This document shows positions 7,027-12,693 of a stretch of 12,693 bases of DNA, piece by piece (position 1 is the first letter of the stretch; each line of letters opens with the position of its first letter). The notes beneath the pieces are model-generated. The model was not told the DNA's origin. It saw only the letters and a program-made list of their open reading frames with translations, and searched no databases. The position numbers and the translations under genes are program-made. Source of the DNA: Porphyrobacter sp. UBA7686 (GTDB taxonomy: Bacteria > Pseudomonadota > Alphaproteobacteria > Sphingomonadales > Sphingomonadaceae); NCBI GenBank assembly GCA_002482865.1, contig DLGU01000100.1, positions 4,158 through 16,850 on the forward strand, in the 5' to 3' direction.

Positions 7027-9165
7027 CTAAGCCGGTTCGAGCTTCACCGGGATCGCGCTTTGCAGGGATTGCCCGGTGATCGGATCGTAATCGACCACCT
7101 CGCTTACCAACCGGTTGGTGGAAGACCCGCGTTCCCGCACGTCCTCCTTGGTGGCATCGGCATCGCCGTAAGCATGGGCCATCGAGATAATCCCGCGCCG
7201 CACCTTATCGCTCGCCTTGACCACGCCGTGGATCGTGGCGTGGGGCGAGGTGATCGCGACCAGCCCGCCTTCCTCCAGTCCCAGCGCAGCGATATCCTCG
7301 GGGTGGATATAGGCCGGGTTGGTGGTGGTCTTGGCCTGCAATTTCTTGAGCGGATGGCCGATTGAATTGAACCGCGTCTTGGAGCGGCGCGAGATCAAGC
7401 GGTAATCGAAGCCCTCGCGCGCTGCGCGGTTCTCGGCATACTTTCCGATCTCCGATGGCATTGCGCCCACCGCCAGATCGAAGCGGTGGAACTCGCCTTC
7501 GTCGACCGGCTGAACCACTGGGTGAACCTCGGGATAGATCACCGCCGCACCGCCATTGGCGGCGCAATCAGCACGCACCTGGCTGGGCGTGACGAGGCAG
7601 CCGGTTACGGCGAGATCGAGGAACTCCTGCTTGGTCGGCTTGCGGTCCATCGGCAACGGGCCGCCATTGAGGTTCATCTGGATGCCGAGATGATGGGCGA
7701 GCGTCCAGAACATCTCATATTCGTCAATGCAGTCGCCCGGCGCTTCCACCACAGCTTCAGTGTAGCGGGCATAGGGTTCCTCGTGCCACCATTCGGAAAG
7801 GCTCGTGATGTCCTCGCGCTCTAGGCATTGCGAGGGGGCGAGGACGACGTCGGCGCGCTTGGCGCTGGCGCTCATCCACGGGTCAATCTGCACGAACAGC
7901 TCAAGGTCATCGAGCGCGCGGACCATCTTGGCCTGATCGGGGAAGCCGACCACCGGATTGCCCCCGACCGAGATCAGCGCGCGCACCTGGCCTTCGCCGG
8001 GCGTGAGGATTTCGTCGGCCAGCACGTTGCAGGGCATTTCCCAACCCAGATGGCCCAAGCCCCGGAAGCGCGATTTCGGCATCCCTTCCGCGCCGAACAT
8101 CGGCACCGGCGGCGCAACCTGCGCGCGGCGGGCGTTCTGGTAAGGGCTGAAGACGCCGGGGATCGCGGCCTTCTCACCCTCCTGCTTGAAGCGGGCGCAG
8201 ATCGTGTTCAGGCAGACGACCAGATATTCGGTCAGCGTCCCGTTGCCCGCCATCTCGGGGCCGGTGCCGGTGACCGCGCAGCCCTTCGAGCCGGTCGCGA
8301 ACATCCGCGCGGCGGCGACGAGCTGGTCCTTGTCGAGCCCCGCGCGCTCGGCAGCGACCTCGGGCGGGAAGGCCTTCACCGCTTCGGCCAATTCATCGAA
8401 CCCATCAACATGCGCGGCGACGAAATTGCGGTCATACAGCCCTTCGCTGATGATCACGTTGAGCATCCCGGCCAGCATCGCGGGATCCTCGCCCGGCTTT
8501 ACGGGGAGGTAGATGTCGGCCAGCCGTGCCACATCGCTTTCACGCGGGTCGGCAACGATCAGCTTGAGGCCCTTGGCCTGCTGGTCACGAATGCGGCGCG
8601 AAGGGCTGAACGGCGGCACCCCGCCGACCGGCGAGTAATGCGAGACGATCGGGTTGTTGCCGATGAACATGGCAACGTCGCTTTCGCTGAACGTATTCGG
8701 CCCCGCCATCCACTTGCCGTAGCGGGCGGTGGTAAAGACCTTGGCGGGCTGATCGAGCGTCACCGAAGTGTAGAAATTGCGGCTCCCCACGGCATTCGCA
8801 AAGCTCAATGAGGCCGACATGGCGGCGCTGTTCTGGAATCCGCCCGAACCCATGAACACCGCCACCGAATGCGGGCCGTACTGGTCGATGATGCGGCGCA
8901 ACTCGCTGGCCACGTGGGCGAGCGCTTCGGGCATCGGGGTCGAGACGAATTCGCCCGCGTCATTGCGCACCAGCGAATGGTGCAGGCGATTTTCCGAATT
9001 GTGCGAATCCGGCAGCTCGCGCCCCTTCATGCAGGTGTAGCCGCCATAGGCCGGATCGTCAGGATCGCCGCGCACTTCGATCACCTTCCCGTCAGCAACG
9101 TCCACCTCCATCGCGCAATTGGCGTGGCAGAAGCGGCAGAAGGTCTTGTGAGTCTCGACGCCCAT
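7027..9165 (-). CDS. Molybdopterin-dependent oxidoreductase (DMSO reductase superfamily)
   Basis: A 712-residue catalytic protein of the Mo/W-bisMGD superfamily (formate dehydrogenase/NapA/acetylene hydratase type). An N-terminal [4Fe-4S] site is given by Cys10, Cys13, Cys17 and Cys45 (CxxCxxxC-x27-C). The central MGD-binding domain includes FIGNNPIVSH (167-176), LIVADPRESD (202-211) and GGNPVVGFPDQ (401-411). The C-terminal molydopterin dinucleotide-binding domain spans about 585-710 and includes NPAYIHPEDIAALGL (616-630). By the DxxARxC alignment with NapA and FdhF, the Mo-ligand position is Phe144 (DQPAKVF), not Cys, Sec or Ser. No Tat signal is seen, so it should be cytoplasmic. No small electron-transfer subunit is adjacent. 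The ATG at 9165 has AGGGAG (9173-9178) 7 nt upstream and begins just before the Fe-S motif; the in-frame extension to 9414 runs into the divergent gene and is rejected. Substrate unknown. Confidence 0.93.
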   Translation of the reverse strand: MGVETHKTFCRFCHANCAMEVDVADGKVIEVRGDPDDPAYGGYTCMKGRELPDSHNSENRLHHSLVRNDAGEFVSTPMPEALAHVASELRRIIDQYGPHSVAVFMGSGGFQNSAAMSASLSFANAVGSRNFYTSVTLDQPAKVFTTARYGKWMAGPNTFSESDVAMFIGNNPIVSHYSPVGGVPPFSPSRRIRDQQAKGLKLIVADPRESDVARLADIYLPVKPGEDPAMLAGMLNVIISEGLYDRNFVAAHVDGFDELAEAVKAFPPEVAAERAGLDKDQLVAAARMFATGSKGCAVTGTGPEMAGNGTLTEYLVVCLNTICARFKQEGEKAAIPGVFSPYQNARRAQVAPPVPMFGAEGMPKSRFRGLGHLGWEMPCNVLADEILTPGEGQVRALISVGGNPVVGFPDQAKMVRALDDLELFVQIDPWMSASAKRADVVLAPSQCLEREDITSLSEWWHEEPYARYTEAVVEAPGDCIDEYEMFWTLAHHLGIQMNLNGGPLPMDRKPTKQEFLDLAVTGCLVTPSQVRADCAANGGAAVIYPEVHPVVQPVDEGEFHRFDLAVGAMPSEIGKYAENRAAREGFDYRLISRRSKTRFNSIGHPLKKLQAKTTTNPAYIHPEDIAALGLEEGGLVAITSPHATIHGVVKASDKVRRGIISMAHAYGDADATKEDVRERGSSTNRLVSEVVDYDPITGQSLQSAIPVKLEPA

Positions 9166-9218
9166 CGTGGTTCTCCCTTTATCTGTGCAAACTACCACAG
9201 GGGGCGAACCACTCGACT

Positions 9219-9228
9219 GACACTTTTG
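9219..9228 (+). promoter_or_regulatory. Candidate shared upstream 10-mer (copy 1)
   Basis: GACACTTTTG lies 58 nt before the ATG of the plus-strand MDR gene, within the divergent gap 9166-9286. With the following TC it forms the inverted repeat GACA-CTTT-TGTC. The same 10-mer occurs at 11762-11771 at a nearly identical distance from the other plus-strand gene. It could be a regulator half-site, or its CTGACA (9217-9222) could be a -35 box. No convincing -10 box was found. Confidence 0.35.
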
Positions 9229-9286
9229 TCCGTGGAGACCGGGGCTTTGCCCCCGCAATAGGGCAGGCGAAACGAGGAGATACCTG

Positions 9287-10291
9287 ATGCCGACCACCAC
9301 CCGCCAATGGCTGCTCAACGGACACCCGCGCGGCCGGGGGATCGAGATCGCAAACGACTTCAAGCTGGTCACCACCGAGCTTGGCGATCCTGCGCCCGGT
9401 GAGATGCTGCTCAAGCTCCATTACCTCGGCTTCGATCCGGCGCAGAAGGGCTGGATGGAGAACATCGCCGACTACGTCGCGCCCATGAACATTGGCGACG
9501 TGATGCGCGGCAGCGGCATTGCCGAGGTGGTGGCGTCCAATGGCGGCAGGTTTGCTGTGGGCGACATGCTGTTCGGCACCACCGGCTGGACCGAATACCT
9601 CGTCACGGACGGCAAGGAACTGACCAAGGTCGAAACCGAAATCTCGCCCACTGCGGTGCTCTCGGTGCTCGGGACGACCGGGCTGACCGCCTATTGCGGG
9701 CTGTTCAAGGTCGGCAAGCCCGTGGCGGGCGATACCGTGCTGGTCAGCGGCGCGGCAGGCGCGACGGGGAGCATCGTCGGCCAGCTCGCCAAGATCGCCG
9801 GGTGCCGCGTGGTCGGGATCGCGGGCGGTCAGGACAAGTGCGACTGGCTGGTGCGCGAGGCGGGGTATGACGCCGCGATCGATTACAAGGCCGACAATGT
9901 GAAGGCACAGATCCGCGAGCATTGCCCGCGCGGTGTGGACGTGATCTACGACAATGTCGGCGGCAAGATTTTGAACGACATGCTCGCCTGCATCGCCACC
10001 AATGCGCGCGTGGTGATCTGCGGTGGTATCAGCCGCTACGAGACCGGCAGCCTGCCAGCTGGCCCCGAGAACTACTTTAACCTCGTGTTCCGGCGCGGCA
10101 CCATGGCGGGCTTCATCGTGCTTGACTGGGCGAGCGAATTCCCCGGCATCCGCAAGCGGCTGGAAGGCTTCGTCAAGGATGGCAGCCTGAAGTATCAGGA
10201 AGACATCCAGCATGGCTTCGAAAACGCGCCGCAGACCTTGCAGCGGCTGTTCGCTGGCCTCAATCGCGGGAAGCAGATGTTGAAGCTGTAA
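9287..10291 (+). CDS. Zinc-independent NADP-dependent oxidoreductase (MDR family), paralogue
   Basis: A 334-residue zinc-free MDR oxidoreductase, probably an NADPH-dependent double-bond reductase of the CurA/PTGR-like type. It opens with MPTTTRQWLL and carries FDPAQKGWM (49-57), the NADP-binding SGAAGATG (154-161) and Lys184 in GIAGGQDKC for the 2'-phosphate. The C-terminal LFAGLNRGKQMLKL matches the paralogue at 5901-6911, which ends LFAGTNDGKMILK. The ATG at 9287 has GAGGAG (9274-9279) at 7 nt spacing, the same layout as the SDR gene at 11828. It diverges from the molybdoenzyme and converges on mobA. The two copies differ strongly over the first 125 residues, so they probably act on different substrates or steps. 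Substrate unknown. Confidence 0.94.
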   Translation: MPTTTRQWLLNGHPRGRGIEIANDFKLVTTELGDPAPGEMLLKLHYLGFDPAQKGWMENIADYVAPMNIGDVMRGSGIAEVVASNGGRFAVGDMLFGTTGWTEYLVTDGKELTKVETEISPTAVLSVLGTTGLTAYCGLFKVGKPVAGDTVLVSGAAGATGSIVGQLAKIAGCRVVGIAGGQDKCDWLVREAGYDAAIDYKADNVKAQIREHCPRGVDVIYDNVGGKILNDMLACIATNARVVICGGISRYETGSLPAGPENYFNLVFRRGTMAGFIVLDWASEFPGIRKRLEGFVKDGSLKYQEDIQHGFENAPQTLQRLFAGLNRGKQMLKL

Positions 10292-10295
10292 TTCC

Positions 10296-10424
10296 ACCCC
10301 TCCGTCAGCCCTGCGGGCTGCCACCTCCCCATCCTTTAAGGACGGGGAGGGACTTTGCGGTCTTCAGTCCCTCCCCGTTGCGCAGCAATGGGGAGGTGGC
10401 ACCGCGAAGCGGTGACGGAGGGGT
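10296..10424. repeat. Nested multi-stem inverted repeat in a convergent gap
   Basis: This repeat fills the gap between the plus-strand MDR stop and the mobA stop. It has three perfect nested stems: 10296-10307 with 10413-10424 (12 bp), 10320-10332 with 10388-10400 (13 bp), and 10342-10354 with 10366-10378 (13 bp). Two side hairpins sit at the junctions: 10306-10320 (CAGCCC/GGGCTG, loop TGC) and 10401-10413 (ACCGC/GCGGT, loop GAA). It looks like a REP/MITE-like element and can also act as a bidirectional transcription barrier. The right arm ends at the first base of the mobA stop triplet (10424). Confidence 0.85.
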
Positions 10425-10933
10425 CACCCCGCCAAATCCTCAGGCCGGTTGACGTTCATCAACGCGGTGGGAAGATCGACCCGCCGCGCGGCGATGGCAT
10501 CGGCGAAGCGGTAGAGCGACCGTCCTCCGCCGCTCAGGAAGGTATCAATCGCCGGGAAGTCTACTACCGGCCACAGCCCGACGACCGGCTGGCTCTCCAC
10601 AATCGCCGCGCCTTCGCCTGCGAGGCTCATGGCCAGATCATGCGGCAGGTCGGGCACATCCACTCCGGCGGACAGGACATGGCTGAAGCCCTGTTCCCGC
10701 GCATGGTGCAACGCCGCTGCCAGCCCGCCCAGCGGGCCAAGCCCAGCCTCGGGCCAATCGGGAATGCAGCGGAACTTAGGTTCCTTGCGTCCGCAAACCA
10801 CCAACCCGCCGCACTGCGCCAGCAGCGCAGTCGCCACCCGGTCGATCAGCCGCTCGCCCTGATACAGCGCCTGCGCCTTATCGCTACCGAACCGCCGCGC
10901 CTGTCCGCCGGCGAGGATTGCGCCCAGAATCAC
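10424..10933 (-). CDS. mobA: Molybdenum cofactor guanylyltransferase MobA
   Basis: A 169-residue MobA-type nucleotidyltransferase, somewhat shorter than E. coli MobA. It joins GMP from GTP to molybdopterin, producing the MGD form of the cofactor used by DMSO-reductase-superfamily enzymes, in the cytoplasm. The nucleotide-binding signature is LAGGQARRFGSDKA (7-20). GPLGGL is at 66-71. The metal-binding Asp is Asp92 in GVDVPDLP. NVNRPEDL near the end (160-167) is the usual C-terminal family motif. The start is GTG at 10933, just before the invariant ILAGG region. No strong ribosome site is visible, and it begins 9 nt after the ABM gene stop, so coupling is likely. It is last in a three-gene unit. 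Its product would directly serve the molybdoenzyme encoded at 7027-9165. Confidence 0.93.
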   Translation of the reverse strand: MILGAILAGGQARRFGSDKAQALYQGERLIDRVATALLAQCGGLVVCGRKEPKFRCIPDWPEAGLGPLGGLAAALHHAREQGFSHVLSAGVDVPDLPHDLAMSLAGEGAAIVESQPVVGLWPVVDFPAIDTFLSGGGRSLYRFADAIAARRVDLPTALMNVNRPEDLAG

Positions 10934-10942
10934 TGGAGCAGT

Positions 10943-11284
10943 TTAGTCAAACGCCTCGGTCGCATTGCCCTCGGCGTTGTAGACCGGGCCTTCCGCATCG
11001 ACGCGGTACTTGGCGCTCACCGCGCCGGTGATGCCAAACTGGCCGATATGATCGCGCATTCCGGTATAGGCGGGGTCCTTGAAATGGGCGGCGAGCGCCT
11101 CTTCGCTTTCCCATTCCTCGAACACATTCACGCGCGCCGGGTTCATCGAACAGGCGCTCCAGTCGTAGTGGATGCAGCCCTTTTCGGCGAGCGCCGCTTC
11201 GATATGCGGACGGGCGGTGCGAAGGGCCTCCTCGCGCTGGGCAGGGTCGAGGTCGATTTGCGCGGAAATGAGAATCTTGGCCAT
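10943..11284 (-). CDS. ABM-domain protein (putative quinol monooxygenase-like)
   Basis: A 113-residue dimeric alpha+beta-barrel (antibiotic biosynthesis monooxygenase, ABM) family protein. Members include cofactor-free quinol or anthrone oxygenases and many of unknown role. Visible marks are the first strand KILISAQIDLDP (3-14), GCIHYDWS (36-43) with His39, and VFEEWESEEALAAHFKDPAY (54-73) with His67. The ATG at 11284 follows an AGGGGT site (11295-11300), and lies 8 nt after the SnoaL-like gene stop. Its own stop is 9 nt before mobA. The three genes look like one operon. It may oxidise a catabolic intermediate or act as an isomerase-like helper; the sequence alone does not say which. Confidence 0.85.
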   Translation of the reverse strand: MAKILISAQIDLDPAQREEALRTARPHIEAALAEKGCIHYDWSACSMNPARVNVFEEWESEEALAAHFKDPAYTGMRDHIGQFGITGAVSAKYRVDAEGPVYNAEGNATEAFD

Positions 11285-11292
11285 GTGCCGAA

Positions 11293-11703
11293 TTACCCCT
11301 GAGCGCCGAATTCGGCGATGATCTTGAAGGTGCGGCTGGTGAACACCCAGCGCCCGTCGATTTTGGCGAGTTCGTCTTCGTAGAGACCCCCAACGTGGCG
11401 CGCCGGGGCATCCTTCGGCTTCAAAATTTCCTGCGTCTGCACCCGCGATTTTGCGGTGTTGCCGGTCACTTCGATCATGCAGGGCACGCATTGAAAGCTC
11501 ACCGCCTCCAGCCCTCCCATCGCGCCGTTCCAGAAGCCGACGATGGCGTCCTTGCCCTTGGTCTTGTGGCCCATCAGATCCCAGTCGGCATCATCCGCCC
11601 ACACGCTCCCCCAGGTGTTGGCATCGAAACGCACCACGCCATCGGCATAGGTGCCATTGAGTTCGACGATCGCCACGCGATCCTCCAGCGGTCCGGTAAA
11701 CAT
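11293..11703 (-). CDS. SnoaL-like / NTF2-fold protein
   Basis: A 136-residue protein of the SnoaL-like (SnoaL_4 type) NTF2 fold, a small cone-shaped barrel used by hydratases, isomerases and ring-hydroxylating dioxygenase beta subunits. The opening LEDRVAIVELNGTYADGV (6-23) is the typical first helix, followed by WADDADWD (35-42) and the C-terminal DGRWVFTSRTFKIIAEF (116-132) strands. No complete catalytic set like that of the LEH-family neighbour at 4748-5125 can be seen, so the reaction is not assigned. The ATG at 11703 has a GGGAGAGC stretch shortly upstream. The open frame continues upstream across the divergent SDR, which I reject as chance coding in a GC-rich genome. It is first in the operon with the ABM gene and mobA, and divergent from the SDR at 11828. 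Confidence 0.82.
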   Translation of the reverse strand: MFTGPLEDRVAIVELNGTYADGVVRFDANTWGSVWADDADWDLMGHKTKGKDAIVGFWNGAMGGLEAVSFQCVPCMIEVTGNTAKSRVQTQEILKPKDAPARHVGGLYEDELAKIDGRWVFTSRTFKIIAEFGAQG

Positions 11704-11761
11704 AGCGCGCTCTCCCACGATTGTCGCGCCGCTATCCGCCGCGGGGGCTGGCGGAACAATG

Positions 11762-11771
11762 GACACTTTTG
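11762..11771 (+). promoter_or_regulatory. Candidate shared upstream 10-mer (copy 2)
   Basis: GACACTTTTG lies 56 nt before the ATG of the SDR gene in the divergent gap 11704-11827. It matches the copy at 9219-9228 upstream of the MDR gene, which lies 58 nt before its start. TGGACA (11760-11765) within it could be a -35 box. The palindromic TC found in copy 1 is GG here, so a symmetrical operator is not conserved. Confidence 0.35.
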
Positions 11772-11827
11772 GGAAGGGCCGCGGCATTGCTCCCCGTGTT
11801 ACTCGGCATCTCGAGAGGAGATTTGTG

Positions 11828-12637
11828 ATGGGACAGTTAGAGGGCAAGACCGCAGTGGTGCTGGGCGCAGCGTCGGAGGGCAATATGGGCCAGACCGTCG
11901 CCCGCCTGTTCGCCAAGGAAGGCGCCAAGGTGATGGTGGCGGGCCGCAAGGAAGGCCCGCTCGCCGCGCTCGCCGCAGACATCGGCGGGGAATATGCCCT
12001 GTGCGACATCACCAACCGGGCCGAGGTCAACGCCATGGCAGACAAGGCCGTCGCCGCGTTCGGGCGGGTTGATATCGCGATCAACACCACCGGCTGGGGC
12101 CTGCTCGCCAGCATGGAGGAGATCACCGAGGAACAGCTCGACCAGATCGTCGACCTGCAGTTCAAGGGCGTGCACCACTTCCTGCAAGCTTTCGTGCGGG
12201 TGATGAGCGCGCAGCAGCCGACCGGCGGATCGCTGATCTCGCTCTCATCGGCGACCACCAAGGCGATCATCACCAACCATGCGGCCTATATCGGCACCAA
12301 GCGCGGTTCCGAGGCGCTGATCGAGTGTGTCGCGAATGATTACGGACATCTCGGGATCAAGGCGAACACCGTCTCCCCTGCCTTTACCGATAGCCCGATG
12401 ACGCATGACAGCTTCCAGGTGCCGGGTCTGACCGATGCCTTCCTGCCGCGCTATCCGATGGGACGGCTCAATACCGTGGAGGATGTCGCGCACGCCTGCC
12501 TGTGGCTCAGCACCGATCAGGCCTATGTCACCGGCGCGAATATCCAGCCCAATGGCGGTCTCATCATGCGCGGCAACCCGCAGGCGGGCGATGTTGCGGC
12601 AGCGGTTGGTGCGGCCATGGCGAAGTTGCAGGGATAG
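11828..12637 (+). CDS. SDR family oxidoreductase with altered cofactor and tetrad motifs
   Basis: A 269-residue short-chain dehydrogenase/reductase. Ser141, Tyr154 and Lys158 (YIGTK) keep the core catalytic triad, with the normal 12-residue Ser-Tyr gap. Arg40 after beta-2 (VAGR) suggests NADP(H). Several motifs are unusual. The glycine loop reads GAASEGNMG (13-21) instead of GxxxGIG, NTTG (86-89) replaces NNAG, and Gln111 (VDLQFKG) stands where the tetrad Asn is expected. VSPAFTDSP (182-190) follows in place of PGxxxT. The enzyme is therefore likely a divergent SDR subgroup, still probably an active ketone/alcohol oxidoreductase. The ATG at 11828 has GAGGAG (11815-11820) at 7 nt, identical in layout to the plus-strand MDR gene. 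Role in the region's pathway is inferred from position only. Confidence 0.92.
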   Translation: MGQLEGKTAVVLGAASEGNMGQTVARLFAKEGAKVMVAGRKEGPLAALAADIGGEYALCDITNRAEVNAMADKAVAAFGRVDIAINTTGWGLLASMEEITEEQLDQIVDLQFKGVHHFLQAFVRVMSAQQPTGGSLISLSSATTKAIITNHAAYIGTKRGSEALIECVANDYGHLGIKANTVSPAFTDSPMTHDSFQVPGLTDAFLPRYPMGRLNTVEDVAHACLWLSTDQAYVTGANIQPNGGLIMRGNPQAGDVAAAVGAAMAKLQG

Positions 12638-12641
12638 ACCG

Positions 12642-12659
12642 AAGTTGACAAAGTTGACA
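12642..12659 (+). repeat. Tandem direct repeat, two 9-nt units
   Basis: AAGTTGACA occurs twice head to tail (12642-12650 and 12651-12659), 5 nt after the SDR stop codon. The second unit overlaps the left end of the 36-bp palindrome by 2 nt. TTGACA also resembles a -35 box, and the same TTGACA string recurs in the right arm of the palindrome. Confidence 0.7.
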
Positions 12660-12693
12660 GGGTGTCAAGCGCCATATGGCGCTTGACACCCTG
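12658..12693. repeat. Perfect 36-bp palindrome at window end
   Basis: Positions 12658-12675 and 12676-12693 are exact reverse complements (18 + 18 bp, no spacer, centre CATATG). The element follows the SDR gene by 20 nt. As RNA it could form a long hairpin and act as a terminator, but any T-run would lie beyond the window. As DNA it could be an operator for the next gene, with GTGTCAAG/CTTGACAC half-sites. Confidence 0.85.

Noticed and set aside
9166..9414. N-terminal extension of the molybdoenzyme frame
   Set aside because: It runs antisense through the start of the MDR gene. The ATG at 9165 has a good ribosome site and sits just before the Fe-S motif.
9179..10324. Minus-strand open frame of 381 codons
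   Set aside because: It lies antisense to the MDR gene, which is supported by NADP motifs and a ribosome site.
11704..12276. Upstream extension of the SnoaL-like frame
   Set aside because: It runs antisense into the SDR gene. The NTF2-like fold begins at the ATG at 11703.
1..12693. CRISPR array, tRNA, rRNA, transposase, integrase or phage genes
   Set aside because: No regularly spaced repeats, cloverleaf tRNA consensus, rRNA segments or recombinase motifs were seen on either strand.

Overview
The window is about 64% GC by eye, densely packed and read mainly from the minus strand. The protein types, the GAGG-type ribosome sites and the palindromic repeats containing CTGAGC-TGTCGAA suggest an alphaproteobacterium of the Sphingomonadales (Erythrobacter, Novosphingobium or Sphingomonas type). 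This assignment is inference from sequence style; no rRNA or housekeeping marker is present.

Region 1 (1-4649, all minus) is a tight operon. In transcription order it encodes a cytochrome P450, an acyl-CoA dehydrogenase, a stand-alone DUF35/OB-fold protein, a thiolase-fold protein and an SDR cut by the window edge. Genes are 5-12 nt apart or overlap by ATGA. The order P450 > ACAD > DUF35 > thiolase-like resembles, in reduced form, the actinobacterial cholesterol side-chain (igr: cyp125-fadE28/29-chsH2/H1-ltp2) operon. A role in oxidising and shortening the side chain or ring of a steroid- or terpenoid-like acyl-CoA is a reasonable hypothesis. The substrate cannot be read from the sequence.

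Region 2 (4748-9165, all minus) encodes, in transcription order, a DMSO-reductase-superfamily molybdopterin oxidoreductase, a zinc-free NADP-dependent MDR oxidoreductase, a ThuA-like protein and a limonene-1,2-epoxide-hydrolase-family protein. The last three are translationally coupled. A REP-like inverted repeat separates the molybdoenzyme from the MDR gene. The LEH-family protein keeps the whole known catalytic set, while the molybdoenzyme appears to lack a side-chain Mo ligand.

Region 3 (9287-10291, plus) is a second MDR oxidoreductase paralogous to the first and divergent from the molybdoenzyme. Its convergent gap with mobA is filled by a multi-stem inverted repeat (10296-10424).

Region 4 (10424-11703, minus) is a SnoaL-like gene > ABM monooxygenase-like gene > mobA operon. 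MobA makes the bis-MGD cofactor that the molybdoenzyme 1.3 kb away should need. Region 5 (11828-12637, plus) is an unusual SDR, followed by a tandem 9-mer and a perfect 36-bp palindrome at the window end.

The two plus-strand genes share a 10-mer (GACACTTTTG) at almost the same distance upstream of their starts, a hint of co-regulation. Overall this looks like an accessory catabolic region for a hydrophobic, probably cyclic, substrate. No tRNA, rRNA, CRISPR array, transposase or integrase was seen, and no gene-free stretch exceeds 300 bases.
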